Positions 1 to 9,043 are shown, counted from the first letter of the stretch. The stretch is 64,000 bases of DNA from Roseibium suaedae (GCF_900142725.1 NZ_FRBW01000003.1:558001-622000); one strand, 5' to 3'. The notes: generated from the sequence alone by a model not told the origin. Numbers and translations are program-made.

Positions 1-1219
1 CAAATCCAAAGGAATTGGAGAGCGCCACGTCAATATTCATCTTCTTGGCCTTATGGGCAGCCAGATCGATCTTGGTCTCGACCGAAGGCGTGTCCAGGTT
101 AATCGTCGGCGGCACCATGCCGTCGCGAATCGCCAGAACGGAGAAGATGGCTTCCACGGCACCCGCAGCACCCAGAAGGTGACCGGTGCAGGACTTGGTG
201 GAGGACATGACAACCTTGTCGGCCGCATCGCCGACCAGACGCTCGACGGCGCCCAGTTCGATGGTGTCGGCCATGGTCGAGGTGCCATGCGCGTTGATGT
301 AGTCCACGTCCGCAGCGGAGATGCCGGCACGGGCAAGCGCCGCGCTCATGCAACGGAACGCGCCATCGCCGTCCGGAGACGGAGCGGTGATGTGGAACGC
401 ATCGCCGGACAGACCATAGCCGATGACTTCAGCATAGATCTTCGCGCCGCGTGCCTTGGCGTGCTCGTATTCTTCCAGAACGACAACACCGGCGCCCTCA
501 CCCATGACGAAGCCGTCACGGTTGGTGTCGTAAGGCCGCGAAGCCTTTTCCGGGGTATCGTTGTAGCTGGTGGACAGCGCCTTGCAGGCGGCAAATCCTG
601 CAAGGGACAGACGGCAGACCGGAGATTCGGTTCCGCCGGCAACCATGACATCCGCATCGCCGAAGGCAATCAGACGGGAGGCATCGCCAATGGCGTGCGC
701 ACCGGTCGAGCAAGCCGTAACCACTGCGTGGTTCGGACCCTTCAGGCCGTGACGGATGGAGACATACCCGCCAGCCAGATTGATCAGGCGGCCGGGAATG
801 AAGAACGGAGAAATTCTGCGCGGACCTTTGTCGGCCAGCGTGTGCGCGGCTTCCTCGATCCCCTGAAGACCACCGATGCCGGATCCGATGAGGACACCGG
901 CGCGGATCTGCTCTTCATGGGTTTCGGCCTTGAAGCCACTGTCTGCGAGCGCCTGATCGGCAGCTGCGACAGCATAGACGATGAAATCGTCGACCTTGCG
1001 CTGCTCTTTCGGCTCCATCCAGTCGTCCGGGTTGTAATACCCTTCGACGGACGGATCGCGCGGGATCTGACAAGCGATCTGGCATGCCAGATCATCTACC
1101 TGGAAATTGCTGACCTTGGAGGCCCCGCTTTTCCCGTCGAGAATGTTTTTCCAAGAGGTATCAACGTTTCCGCCAAGCGGAGACACCATACCCAGACCTG
1201 TGATGACAACTCGCCTCAT
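1..1219 (-). CDS. fabF: Beta-ketoacyl-ACP synthase II FabF (3' end cut by window)
   Basis: FabF condenses malonyl-ACP with acyl-ACP during fatty acid elongation in the cytosol. About 406 of the usual ~420 residues are present, so only the extreme C-terminus is lost at the window edge. The thiolase-fold landmarks are all visible: the active-site Cys in VTACSTGAHAIGDA at about residue 170, the first catalytic His in NAHGTST, and the second in the TGHLLGAAGAVEA segment. The protein starts MRRVVITGLGMVSPLG, the standard FabF N-terminus. It lies about 80 bp downstream of acpP on the same strand, the usual acpP-fabF pairing. Confidence 0.97.
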   Translation of the reverse strand, partial: MRRVVITGLGMVSPLGGNVDTSWKNILDGKSGASKVSNFQVDDLACQIACQIPRDPSVEGYYNPDDWMEPKEQRKVDDFIVYAVAAADQALADSGFKAETHEEQIRAGVLIGSGIGGLQGIEEAAHTLADKGPRRISPFFIPGRLINLAGGYVSIRHGLKGPNHAVVTACSTGAHAIGDASRLIAFGDADVMVAGGTESPVCRLSLAGFAACKALSTSYNDTPEKASRPYDTNRDGFVMGEGAGVVVLEEYEHAKARGAKIYAEVIGYGLSGDAFHITAPSPDGDGAFRCMSAALARAGISAADVDYINAHGTSTMADTIELGAVERLVGDAADKVVMSSTKSCTGHLLGAAGAVEAIFSVLAIRDGMVPPTINLDTPSVETKIDLAAHKAKKMNIDVALSNSFGF

Positions 1220-1297
1220 GCAACCCGCACTTGATTTCGGGCAGCCCGGTTCATTCGAAACCGGACTGCCCGCTGATCCAAACGTCTTGCCAGCGAA

Positions 1298-1534
1298 TTA
1301 GCCGGCGTTCTTTTCCAGGAACTTCACGGCATCGCCAACCGTCAGGATGGTTTCTGCTGCATCGTCCGGGATTTCTACGCCGAATTCTTCTTCGAACGCC
1401 ATGACCAGTTCAACGGTGTCAAGGCTGTCTGCGCCCAGATCGTCGATGAAGGAGGCGTTGTCGGTTACCTTTTCAGCGTCCACACCGAGGTGTTCGATGA
1501 CGATTTTCTTAACCCGATCAGCGATATCGCTCAT
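1298..1534 (-). CDS. acpP: Acyl carrier protein
   Basis: This is a 78-residue acidic protein with the phosphopantetheine attachment motif GADSLDT; Ser37 is the modified residue. It carries growing acyl chains between the Fab enzymes. An in-frame ATG lies six bases upstream at 1540, but the AAGGA ribosome-binding sequence at 1544-1548 would then be only 3 nt away. Spacing to the ATG at 1534 is 9 nt, so I prefer the start MSDIADRV. It sits between fabG and fabF, as in most proteobacteria. Confidence 0.97.
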   Translation of the reverse strand: MSDIADRVKKIVIEHLGVDAEKVTDNASFIDDLGADSLDTVELVMAFEEEFGVEIPDDAAETILTVGDAVKFLEKNAG

Positions 1535-1822
1535 TTTCATACTTCCTTGAGTTTACTGTCTCTGCCGAGCTTCCGGTTCAAGCCGGAGGCGGCCGAAACC
1601 CGAATTTCAGTCTGCCAAACCTCAGGGGGACCACATTTCGGCACTGCCGGGACCCCGTGATCCTGAAGACGTTCTGGACGGGTCAGATCTGAAAACCAGT
1701 CTGTCACCCTACCCCAGCGAACAATCGGCGGGTTGGTAACACACTTTACACACCTTGACCAGCCAGTCCGGAACGCGCTTGCGCGGTCCGGAATTTTTTG
1801 CGCTGCAAATGAAAACAGCGTT
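1535..1822. other. Intergenic region between fabG and acpP
   Basis: About 290 bp without a gene. It probably holds a separate leftward promoter for acpP, as acpP is often transcribed from its own strong promoter; I could not pick the hexamers with confidence. Its fabG-proximal end contains the hairpin listed separately at 1767-1799. Confidence 0.6.
1767..1799 (+). terminator. Terminator-like hairpin reading rightward, between fabG and acpP
   Basis: TCCGGA at 1767-1772 pairs with TCCGGA at 1787-1792 and CGCG pairs with CGCG around a CTTG loop, with one internal mismatch. A run of six T follows at 1794-1799. The T-run is on the plus strand although all neighbouring genes read leftward, so as an intrinsic terminator it would stop antisense transcription entering fabG. 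On the minus strand it is only a stem-loop just after the fabG stop. Confidence 0.6.
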
Positions 1823-2560
1823 TTAAATCATTGCCATACCGCCATTGACGTGAATGGTCTGCCCGGTGATGTAGGCAGCCTCGTCGCTGGCAAGGTAGAC
1901 AGAGGCGGATGCAATTTCCGCTGCGGTGCCCAAACGGCCTGCCGGAACGCTTACCAGAATCGATTCTTTCTGCTTTTCGTTCAGGGCATCCGTCATCGCG
2001 GTTTCGATGAAACCGGGAGCAATCGTGTTCACGGTGATATTGCGGCTTGCGACTTCGCGTGCAAGCGACTTGTACATGCCGATCATGCCTGCCTTGGCCG
2101 CCGCATAGTTCACCTGGCCCGGATTTCCGGTCACGCCAACCACGGAGGTGATGCCGATGATGCGGCCTGCACGGCGCTTCATCATGCCCTTGATCGCGGC
2201 ACGGCAGATGCGGAAGTTGGAGGTCAGGTTGACTTCGAGAACCTGCTCCCACTCTTCATCCTTCATGCGCATGAAGATGTTGTCGCGGGTGATGCCGGCG
2301 TTGTTGACCAGGATGTCCAGCTTGCCCATGGCCGCTTCCGCAGCCGGAACCAGCGCATCCACAGCTTCACGGTCGGACAGGTTGGCCGGGGTCACGAAAA
2401 CGCGTTCGCCCAGATCGTTGGCCAGCGCTTCCAGCTTTTCCGCACGGGTGCCGGACAGGGCAACGGTCGCGCCCTGCGCATGCAACGCACGGGCGATGGC
2501 TTCGCCGATACCACCGGTCGCACCGGTTACAAGAGCGGCTTTGCCCTCAAGGTTGAACAT
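1823..2560 (-). CDS. fabG: 3-oxoacyl-ACP reductase FabG
   Basis: FabG is the NADPH-dependent reductase of fatty acid elongation (3-ketoacyl-ACP to 3-hydroxyacyl-ACP). The 245-residue SDR fold shows the cofactor motif TGATGGIGEAIA, the NNAG motif, and a YxxxK equivalent in VNYAAAKAGMIG with the catalytic Ser in GITSVVG. The end motif IHVNGGMAMI is typical of FabG. An upstream in-frame ATG exists, but AGGAAGGAA at the proper distance supports the start at 2560 (MFNLEGKAALVTG). It lies 58 bp after fabD in a leftward fabD-fabG-acpP-fabF cluster. Confidence 0.97.
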   Translation of the reverse strand: MFNLEGKAALVTGATGGIGEAIARALHAQGATVALSGTRAEKLEALANDLGERVFVTPANLSDREAVDALVPAAEAAMGKLDILVNNAGITRDNIFMRMKDEEWEQVLEVNLTSNFRICRAAIKGMMKRRAGRIIGITSVVGVTGNPGQVNYAAAKAGMIGMYKSLAREVASRNITVNTIAPGFIETAMTDALNEKQKESILVSVPAGRLGTAAEIASASVYLASDEAAYITGQTIHVNGGMAMI

Positions 2561-2618
2561 GTCGGTTTCCTTCCTGTGAAAATTCACTCAGTGCCGCATG
2601 GCGCACCGAACAGGCGTC

Positions 2619-3563
2619 TCAGCCGTTCAGCTTCGCAATCAGGGCGTCGATATCGTCCGGCGTGTTGATGGCCTGGCCCGCAGCGCCATCAGCGATGCGC
2701 TTGACCATGCCGCTCAGAACCTTGCCAGCCCCAACCTCAACGAAGGTGGAAACACCCTCGCCTGCCAGCCAGGAAATGGATTCGCGCCAGCGCACCGTGC
2801 CGGTGACCTGCTCGACCAGGCGGCGGCGGATCTCGTCCGGATCGGTGATCGGAGCGGCCAGAACATTGGCAACCAGCGGAACCTTCGGCGCGCGAATCTC
2901 GGCCCCGGCCAAAGCTTCGGCCATGGCGTCGGCAGCAGGCTGCATCAGGGAACAATGGAACGGTGCGCTGACCGGCAGCATCACTGCGCGGCGGGCGCCC
3001 TTGCCCTTGGCGATCTCGATGGCACGCTCGACTGCCGCCAGATGACCAGAGACGACGACCTGGCCCGGTGCGTTATCATTGGCAGCCTGGCAGACTTCGC
3101 CTTGAGCGGCTTCTTCGGCAATGGCCTTGGCCGCATCGAAGTCGAGACCGAGGAGAGCGGCCATGGCGCCCTGCCCGACCGGCACGGCGTTCTGCATCGC
3201 ATCACCGCGCACGCGCAGCAGGCGGGCAGCCGTTCCGATATCCAGGGAACCGGCAGCAGCCAGGGCGGAATATTCACCGAGAGAGTGACCGGCGACGAAA
3301 GACACGCTCTTCGCCAGATCCAGACCCTTGGCTTCCAGAACGCGCATCGTCGCGAGGCTGACAGCCATCAGCGCCGGCTGTGCGTTCGCCGTCAGGGTCA
3401 GGTCGGTATCCGGTCCATTCCACATGACATCGGACAGTTTCTGGCCGAGTGCGTCATCGATTTCCTCGAACACGGCGCGGGCTTCCGCATAGGTGTCTGC
3501 GAGAATCTTGCCCATGCCCACAGCCTGGCTGCCCTGACCGGGGAATGTGAATGCGATGCTCAT
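2619..3563 (-). CDS. fabD: Malonyl-CoA:ACP transacylase FabD
   Basis: FabD transfers malonyl groups from CoA to the ACP encoded two genes downstream. The 314-residue protein begins MSIAFTFPGQGSQAVGMG (family FPGQGSQ motif) and carries the nucleophile motif GHSLGEYSALAAA, with Ser94 as nucleophile. The SAPFHCSLM motif supplies the catalytic His, and the C-terminal VGAGKVLSGMVKR also matches the family. It is the first gene of the leftward fab cluster, so its promoter should lie in the 3564-3935 gap. Confidence 0.97.
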   Translation of the reverse strand: MSIAFTFPGQGSQAVGMGKILADTYAEARAVFEEIDDALGQKLSDVMWNGPDTDLTLTANAQPALMAVSLATMRVLEAKGLDLAKSVSFVAGHSLGEYSALAAAGSLDIGTAARLLRVRGDAMQNAVPVGQGAMAALLGLDFDAAKAIAEEAAQGEVCQAANDNAPGQVVVSGHLAAVERAIEIAKGKGARRAVMLPVSAPFHCSLMQPAADAMAEALAGAEIRAPKVPLVANVLAAPITDPDEIRRRLVEQVTGTVRWRESISWLAGEGVSTFVEVGAGKVLSGMVKRIADGAAGQAINTPDDIDALIAKLNG

Positions 3564-3935
3564 GCGGGACGTCCCTCCGTCACCTGTTGATCTTGTCGTT
3601 CAAATTGTCTTGGCCATTTTCCGGATGCCTCCGGTTCAGGCAATTTGCCGGACTTAATACGTCCCGCACCGCATTTCAAAGCTTTCCTCCCCGAAAACGC
3701 AACTCCAAGCGCCAAAACCTCTGAATAAAACCCGTAACCGCCTGCAAAACTGCCAGAAACCCGGCCACGCCTGCAGGGCCAGGTTCAAAGCGCCCGCCCT
3801 GCTATCAATCGAAGTGTCCGCAGCTTTTACGAGCAGGATCCTTTTGGCACCGGGTCAAAAACGCTATGGTCACTCCTCACCTTGAAGCGCCGAAGCTCAC
3901 GACCGGCTTTTAGAATTATGCGGGAATGCCACCTT
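3564..3935. other. Divergent intergenic region, fabD / serine hydrolase
   Basis: About 370 bp between divergently transcribed genes, expected to hold the fabD promoter (leftward) and the hydrolase promoter (rightward). I see no additional gene or strong hairpin. A FabR- or FadR-type operator is not evident by eye. Confidence 0.5.
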
Positions 3936-5036
3936 ATGACTCGAGTTCTCAAAGTGCTTCTGGCCCCTTCCCTTGGCGGCATTCTGGCTGCGGCCCTCGC
4001 CCTCAACGCAGCGGCAAATGCGGGAGAGAATATGCGTCCATTGGAAACATCTCTTCAAGCGGCATTCGACAGGGGTGAGTTGAAAGGCCTCCACGAAGTG
4101 CTCGTGATTCACAAAGGTGAAGTTCTGGCCGAAAGCTTTTTTGATGGCGAGGACCAGAACTGGGGCCAGCCGCTCGGCAAACGCAGTTTCGACGCCGAAA
4201 GCCTTCACGACATCCGGTCCGTGACGAAGTCCATCGTTTCACTTCTTTATGGGATTGCGCTTTCAGAGGGCAAAGTCCCGGACTTGGAAACGCCGCTTGT
4301 CTCCCTTTTCCCCCAATATGCGGATCTGGCGAAGGACGAGGAACGGCAGCGCATAAAGGTCCACCATGCACTGTCCATGCAAATGGGCATGGAATGGGAT
4401 GAAAACCTGCCCTATTCCGATCCCCGCAACAGCGAGATCCAGATGGAAAACGCTCCGGACCGGTACAGATTCATTCTGGACAGGCCGATCGTCACACCTC
4501 CCGGACAAGGCTGGACCTATAGCGGCGGCGCTGTCGCGTTGATCGGCAAACTGATTGCCGATGGGACGGGCAAATCTCTTGACGACTATGCAGCGGAGAA
4601 GCTGTTCGGACCGCTTGGCATCAGCCGCTTTGAATGGGCGCGGGGACCGGACGGCACCCTGTCTGCGGCATCGGGCTTGCGGATGACCGCGCGCGATCTG
4701 GCCAGGATCGGACAGATGATTGCAAATGGCGGAAGTTTCGAGAACCGGCAGATCGTGCCCGAGGACTGGCTGAAGGCCTCTATCACCCCCCATGCGGATA
4801 TTGATGGAGGCCAGATCCGGTACGGCTATCTCTGGTGGCTCTCCGGAAAAGGCTCACCGGCGATACTGCCGGCGGCGTGGGCAGCCGGCTTTGGAAATGG
4901 CGGACAGCGTCTGACGGTTTATCCCGGCGAAGACCTTGTCGTTATCGTGCTGGCAGGAAACTACAATCTGCAGGACGCCTGGCGGGTGCCTGTTAGCGTC
5001 ATCGTTGACCATGTGGCCCCGGCTGTCTTCAAGTAG
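3936..5036 (+). CDS. Exported class C beta-lactamase-like serine hydrolase
   Basis: The 366-residue protein has an N-terminal signal peptide (a Leu/Ala-rich core ending ALNAAANA) and a beta-lactamase/penicillin-binding fold. The SxxK nucleophile motif is in IRSVTKSIVSLLYG, a YSG motif stands at the Tyr-X-Asn position (GWTYSGGAVALIG), and a GFGNGGQR segment stands at the KTG position. Such proteins are typically periplasmic esterases, peptidases or carboxypeptidases rather than true lactamases; the substrate cannot be read from sequence. In-frame starts also exist at 3882 (TTG) and 3918 (ATG); 3936 gives the most normal signal peptide. It is monocistronic. Confidence 0.85.
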   Translation: MTRVLKVLLAPSLGGILAAALALNAAANAGENMRPLETSLQAAFDRGELKGLHEVLVIHKGEVLAESFFDGEDQNWGQPLGKRSFDAESLHDIRSVTKSIVSLLYGIALSEGKVPDLETPLVSLFPQYADLAKDEERQRIKVHHALSMQMGMEWDENLPYSDPRNSEIQMENAPDRYRFILDRPIVTPPGQGWTYSGGAVALIGKLIADGTGKSLDDYAAEKLFGPLGISRFEWARGPDGTLSAASGLRMTARDLARIGQMIANGGSFENRQIVPEDWLKASITPHADIDGGQIRYGYLWWLSGKGSPAILPAAWAAGFGNGGQRLTVYPGEDLVVIVLAGNYNLQDAWRVPVSVIVDHVAPAVFK

Positions 5037-5214
5037 GCCCCGGCAGTCAGGGCGTCAAAAAGCGGGAAATACCGCCATTACGGCTTGCAATCAGCCAGAT
5101 ATCGTCTATACAGCCGCTCTCATCCGGCAACTTGGCCGGGGGCTGAACGGAAGGGTGCTTCGGTGCCAGGGCGGTAAAAAACCCGACTTCCCGTGTCTCC
5201 GCTCTCGTTGAGAA

Positions 5215-5242
5215 TTCTCGTACCTTTCCGGGGTCACGAGGA
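5215..5242 (+). promoter_or_regulatory. Probable S6:S18 ribosomal leader motif
   Basis: A hairpin about 45 nt upstream of rpsF has a seven-pair stem (TTCTCGT with ACGAGGA), a further ACC/GGT helix, and a loop containing CCG at 5228-5230. A CCG-loop hairpin in the rpsF 5' leader is the known autoregulatory site bound by the S6:S18 complex in many bacteria. Both rpsF and rpsR follow directly. The fit was judged by eye, not with a covariance model. Confidence 0.6.
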
Positions 5243-5288
5243 GGCTTTGCGCCAGTTGCCGTTGTGAAACCAAGGAAAGGCTATATCC

Positions 5289-5753
5289 ATGCCTCTTTAT
5301 GAGCATGTGTTCCTGGCGCGCCAGGACATCTCGACCCAGCAGGTCGAAGCTCTTGTCGAACAGTACAAGGGTCTCATCGAAGCTGAAGGCGGTTCGGTCG
5401 GCAAGATCGAAAACTGGGGCCTGCGCTCCCTCGCCTACCGCGTGAAGAAGAACCGCAAGGCTCACTACATCCTGATGAACATCACCGCTCCGCATCCGGC
5501 AGTTGCCGAAATGGAACGTCAGATGGGCCTCAGCGAAGACATCCTGCGCTTCATGACCTTCAAGGTCGAAGAGCACGAAGAAGAGCCGTCTGCAATGATG
5601 CAGAAGCGTGACCGTGACGACCGTCGCGGTGGCGAACGCGGTGGTGATCGCGGCGGCCGTTTCGGCGGTGGCGATCGTGGTGACCGCGCTCCGCGTGGTG
5701 ACCGTGGTGGAGACCGGGGCGACCGCGCTCCGCGTCGTGCAGAAGCGGAGTAA
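5289..5753 (+). CDS. rpsF: 30S ribosomal protein S6
   Basis: S6 is a small-subunit protein that binds 16S rRNA together with S18. The first ~100 residues form the S6 core ([30 protein letters not shown]). They are followed by a ~50-residue tail rich in Arg, Gly and Asp with repeated [13 protein letters not shown] units, a low-complexity extension common in alphaproteobacterial S6. It is the first gene of rpsF-rpsR-rplI and sits behind the candidate S6:S18 leader motif. Confidence 0.98.
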   Translation: MPLYEHVFLARQDISTQQVEALVEQYKGLIEAEGGSVGKIENWGLRSLAYRVKKNRKAHYILMNITAPHPAVAEMERQMGLSEDILRFMTFKVEEHEEEPSAMMQKRDRDDRRGGERGGDRGGRFGGGDRGDRAPRGDRGGDRGDRAPRRAEAE

Positions 5754-5759
5754 GAGACC

Positions 5760-6008
5760 ATGGTTGATATCGCACAGATCCCGAGCCGTCGTCCGTTCTT
5801 CCGTCGCCGGAAGACCTGCCCGTTCTCCGGCGCTAACGCACCGCGGATCGACTACAAGGACATCCGTCTCCTGCAGCGCTACATTTCCGAGCGCGGCAAG
5901 ATCGTTCCGAGCCGCATCACCGCGGTTTCCGCGAAGAAGCAGCGTGAACTGGCCCGTGCTATCAAGCGCGCCCGCCTGCTCGGCCTGCTGCCGTTCGTCA
6001 TCAGCTAA
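5760..6008 (+). CDS. rpsR: 30S ribosomal protein S18
   Basis: The 82-residue protein contains the S18 core ([42 protein letters not shown]) and ends in a short hydrophobic tail. A GGAG ribosome-binding site sits about 9 nt before the ATG, overlapping the end of rpsF. S18 heterodimerises with S6 on the platform of the 30S subunit. Confidence 0.98.
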   Translation: MVDIAQIPSRRPFFRRRKTCPFSGANAPRIDYKDIRLLQRYISERGKIVPSRITAVSAKKQRELARAIKRARLLGLLPFVIS

Positions 6009-6028
6009 GCCGTAACCGGTTTAGTTTC

Positions 6029-6050
6029 AGCCCGGGGCACGCCCCGGGCT
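6029..6050 (+). promoter_or_regulatory. Perfect GC-rich hairpin between rpsR and rplI
   Basis: AGCCCGGGGC and GCCCCGGGCT form a ten-pair inverted repeat around an AC centre. There is no T-run, so it is not a standard intrinsic terminator. It more likely stabilises or partially attenuates the mRNA between rpsR and rplI, which are separated by 135 bp. Confidence 0.55.
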
Positions 6051-6143
6051 CCCGGATTGGGGCCGGCCGGATCCAAGTGATCGGCCTCTAACCGCCGAAA
6101 CCCGGCTCACCGGACGGCGGGACAGACCGCAGGAGTTATTCCC

Positions 6144-6719
6144 ATGCAAGTTATCCTTCTCGAGCGTATCGCTAAGCTCGGCCAGATGGGCGACACCGTC
6201 CGCGTTCGCGACGGCTTTGCCCGTAACTTCCTTCTGCCGCAGGGCAAGGCGCTGCGCGCCAACAAGGCAAACCTGGCCAAGTTCGAAGCAGAGCGCGCTC
6301 AGCTCGAAGCCCGTAACCTGGAACGCCGTCAGGACGCTGAAGCCGTTGCCGCCAAGATGGAAGGTCAGAGCCTGACCATGATCCGTTCTGCTGGTGAAAC
6401 CGGTCAGCTTTACGGCTCCGTCGCGACCCGTGACATTGCTGACGGCCTGACCGCCGCTGGCTTCTCCGTCGTCCGCAGCCAGGTTGAACTGCGCTCCCCG
6501 ATCAAGACCATTGGTCTGCATTCGGTTGCCATCTCCCTGCACCCGGAAGTCGAAGTGACCGTGACCGTCAACGTCGCACGCTCCGAAGACGAAGCTGTCC
6601 GTCAGGCAGCTGGTGAAGACCTCACCGCACCGGAACAGGATATCTTTGAATTCGAAGCCGACGAAGAAGAAGGCGACGAAGGCGAAGAAACCGAAGCTCA
6701 GGAAGAAACCGAAGAGTAA
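6144..6719 (+). CDS. rplI: 50S ribosomal protein L9
   Basis: L9 spans the base of the L1 stalk of the 50S subunit. The 191-residue protein has the N-terminal RNA-binding domain ([36 protein letters not shown]), a long connecting helix and a C-terminal domain. A strongly acidic tail ([21 protein letters not shown]) makes it longer than the ~150 residues of E. coli L9; such tails are common in alphaproteobacteria. A strong terminator follows. Confidence 0.98.
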   Translation: MQVILLERIAKLGQMGDTVRVRDGFARNFLLPQGKALRANKANLAKFEAERAQLEARNLERRQDAEAVAAKMEGQSLTMIRSAGETGQLYGSVATRDIADGLTAAGFSVVRSQVELRSPIKTIGLHSVAISLHPEVEVTVTVNVARSEDEAVRQAAGEDLTAPEQDIFEFEADEEEGDEGEETEAQEETEE

Positions 6720-6747
6720 TCCTCTTCCGGGTCCTTCCCGCTTTTTG

Positions 6748-6780
6748 AAAACGGCGTCCCTCGGGGCGCCGTTTTTGTTT
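6748..6780 (+). terminator. Intrinsic terminator after rplI
   Basis: ACGGCGTCCC and GGGGCGCCGT pair almost perfectly around a tiny loop, flanked by AAA before and followed by TTTTTGTTT. It ends the rpsF-rpsR-rplI transcript. Confidence 0.9.
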
Positions 6781-7183
6781 GCACGCCTGACTTTCAGGCA
6801 AGCCGGCACCTGAAGATGGTGCCCTGCCCTGCTTGACCGCTCTTGCCCGGGGCAGGCCGTCTCCTCATTTTCCCGAAATACAAGTCTTGACCGGCGTTTT
6901 TCCGGCTTAGTTGTTTCGGGGCCCCGGCCACTGTGGTTTTGGCGCCATTTCAAGGCTTGCCTTGCTCTTGCCCCGAAATGAATGCATTAATTTTCATTAA
7001 CTTTTTCAAGCGCTAAGCCGATAAGGGTTGTGAGTCCGTTTCTGCCTTCCCCGTCAAGCGCTTGCTGTTTTTTTTCCCTATGAATCCCTTCTGCTGGGGG
7101 AATCGATGATAGCTTTATTCAAGCCTTGAAGACGGGACCGGGATGAGAGAAGACCATCAGGCAAGCGGACAACGGGGGTCTCC
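6781..7183. other. Intergenic region upstream of dnaB
   Basis: About 400 bp without a gene. The 6960-7110 part is clearly more AT-rich than its surroundings and is the likely place for the dnaB promoter. I see no convincing small ORF or RNA. Confidence 0.5.
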
Positions 7184-8668
7184 ATGAAAGGCAAACTGCA
7201 GTCAGTCGAAACAGAAGAAGCAGCACTTCGTCTGGCACCACATAATGCAGAAGCCGAGCGTCAGCTCCTCGGTGCGATTCTGGTCAACAATGAAACCTAT
7301 TACCGGGTCTCGGATTTTCTGGAGCCGCATCATTTCTTCGTGCCCCAGCATCAGGAGATCTATGAGAAGGTCGGCCAGCTGATCCGGGCCGGCAAGACCG
7401 CCTCGCCGATCACGCTGAAGACCTTCTACCCGGCCGACGCCAAGATCGCGGATCTGAGCGCGACGCAGTTCCTGCTGCGCCTTGCCGCCGATGCCGCATC
7501 GATCATCAACGCCGAAGACTACGGCCGGACCATCTATGACCTTGCCATCCGCCGGAATCTGATCCGCATCGGCGAAGACATGGTCAACATCGCCTATGAC
7601 GCGCCGATCGACGTGCCGCCTGCCCAGCAGATCGACGATGCGGAACGGCGCCTGTTCGAACTGGCCGAAACCGGCCGTCAGGAAGGCGGGTTCGTCAGCT
7701 TCGGCGACGCTCTGACCCAGACCATCGAAATGGCCCATGCGGCCTGGAACCGTGAAGGGGCGCTCTCGGGCATTTCCTCAGGGCTGCGCGACCTCGACAA
7801 GCTGATGGGTGGCCTGCAGCATTCGGACTTGATCGTGCTCGCCGGACGTCCCGCCATGGGCAAGACCTCTCTGGTGACCAACATCGCCTATAACGTGGCC
7901 GAGGCCTATATGGCCGAGGAGCAGCCGGATGGGAGCCTGAAGACCAGGAACGGCGGTGTCGTCGGCTTCTTCTCGCTGGAAATGTCCGCCGAACAGCTGG
8001 CCACCCGTATCATTTCCGAGCAGGCGGAAATCTCCTCGTCCAAGATCCGCCGCGGCGACATCACGGAGCAGGAATTCGAGCGCCTTGCCGCAGCTGCCCA
8101 GCACATGCAGACCGTGCCGCTGCACGTCGACCAGACCGGTGGCATTTCCATCGCGTCTCTCGTTGCCCGTGCCCGCCGTCTGAAGCGCCAGCGCGGCCTC
8201 GACCTGATCATCGTCGACTATATTCAGCTTCTGTCCGGCTCTTCCAAGAACAGCGGCAACCGCGTGCAGGAAATCACGGAAATCACCACCGGCCTGAAGG
8301 CTTTGGCAAAGGAACTCAACGTTCCGATCATCGCCCTGTCACAGCTCTCCCGTCAGGTGGAATCACGCGATGACAAGCGCCCGCAGCTCTCCGACCTTCG
8401 TGAATCGGGCTCGATCGAGCAGGACGCGGACGTGGTGATGTTCGTCTATCGTGACGAATATTATCTCGGGAAGACCGAGCCGGAAGAAGGCACGCCGGAA
8501 CATGAAGTCTGGCGCGACAAGCTGGAGCGCGTGAAAGGCAAGGCGGAAGTCATCATCGCCAAGCAGCGCCACGGCCCGACAGGCACCGTGAACCTGCACT
8601 TCGAAGGCCAGTACACCCGCTTCTCGGATCTGGCCCAGGACGAATATATGCCCGAGCGGCACGAGTAA
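7184..8668 (+). CDS. dnaB: Replicative DNA helicase DnaB
   Basis: DnaB is the hexameric 5'-3' helicase that drives the replication fork. The 494-residue protein has the N-terminal primase-interacting domain (residues ~20-120) and a RecA-fold ATPase domain with Walker A GRPAMGKTS near residues 221-229. The Walker B region is LIIVDYIQLL, and the C-terminal half carries SDLRESGSIEQDAD and IIAKQRHGPTG motifs. There is no intein. In related genomes the dnaB-alr-radA order is common; here only a remnant of alr follows. Confidence 0.98.
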   Translation: MKGKLQSVETEEAALRLAPHNAEAERQLLGAILVNNETYYRVSDFLEPHHFFVPQHQEIYEKVGQLIRAGKTASPITLKTFYPADAKIADLSATQFLLRLAADAASIINAEDYGRTIYDLAIRRNLIRIGEDMVNIAYDAPIDVPPAQQIDDAERRLFELAETGRQEGGFVSFGDALTQTIEMAHAAWNREGALSGISSGLRDLDKLMGGLQHSDLIVLAGRPAMGKTSLVTNIAYNVAEAYMAEEQPDGSLKTRNGGVVGFFSLEMSAEQLATRIISEQAEISSSKIRRGDITEQEFERLAAAAQHMQTVPLHVDQTGGISIASLVARARRLKRQRGLDLIIVDYIQLLSGSSKNSGNRVQEITEITTGLKALAKELNVPIIALSQLSRQVESRDDKRPQLSDLRESGSIEQDADVVMFVYRDEYYLGKTEPEEGTPEHEVWRDKLERVKGKAEVIIAKQRHGPTGTVNLHFEGQYTRFSDLAQDEYMPERHE

Positions 8669-8690
8669 GCCGCTCACAAGGGCGAGCAGC

Positions 8691-9022
8691 CCCTTTTCCA
8701 AAAAGTGCCGGCGCTTCCTGCAAGGCGGTTTTCCCGATAACCGCGCCGGTGGCTTTGCCCCGGTCTTCGGATATCGCCTGCCACGTATCGGCCGGATTTC
8801 CCTGGAGATGCTCGCCCCGACATCACAAACATGCCAGACGGGCTGATCGAGCGCGGCTCGTTTGTGGAAATGCTTGGACCCAATGTTGCGGCCTGCGACC
8901 TGGCAGCCTATGCCGAGACCATCGATTACGAGTATCTGACGGGGCTTGGCGGGCGCTATCACCGCCGCTATCAGCCCTTGCCGGATGCACACCCGGCGGC
9001 ACTTGCCGCCTCCCCGACCTGA
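8691..9022 (+). pseudogene. alr: Alanine racemase remnant (C-terminal part, frameshifted)
   Basis: The 375 bp between dnaB and radA do not hold an intact gene. One frame up to about 8818 reads GGFAPVFGYRLPRIGRISLEMLAP. Another from about 8819 reads DITNMPDGLIERGSFVEMLGP, then TIDYEYLTGLGGRYHRRY. Joined, these match the C-terminal domain of alanine racemase (family pattern GRISMD...RGDxVELLG...TIGYEVLTxLGRRYxRxY). Joining them needs one inserted base near 8817-8819. The N-terminal PLP domain (about 250 residues, including the Lys) is absent, so this is a decayed relic of the alr usually found between dnaB and radA. Confidence 0.8.
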
Positions 9023-9043
9023 CCCGACAGGAGCCCCGCCGAC

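Noticed and set aside
53..1234. Long plus-strand open frame opposite fabF
   Set aside because: It is a shadow of fabF caused by high third-position GC; composition is Arg/Gly-rich without any family motif.
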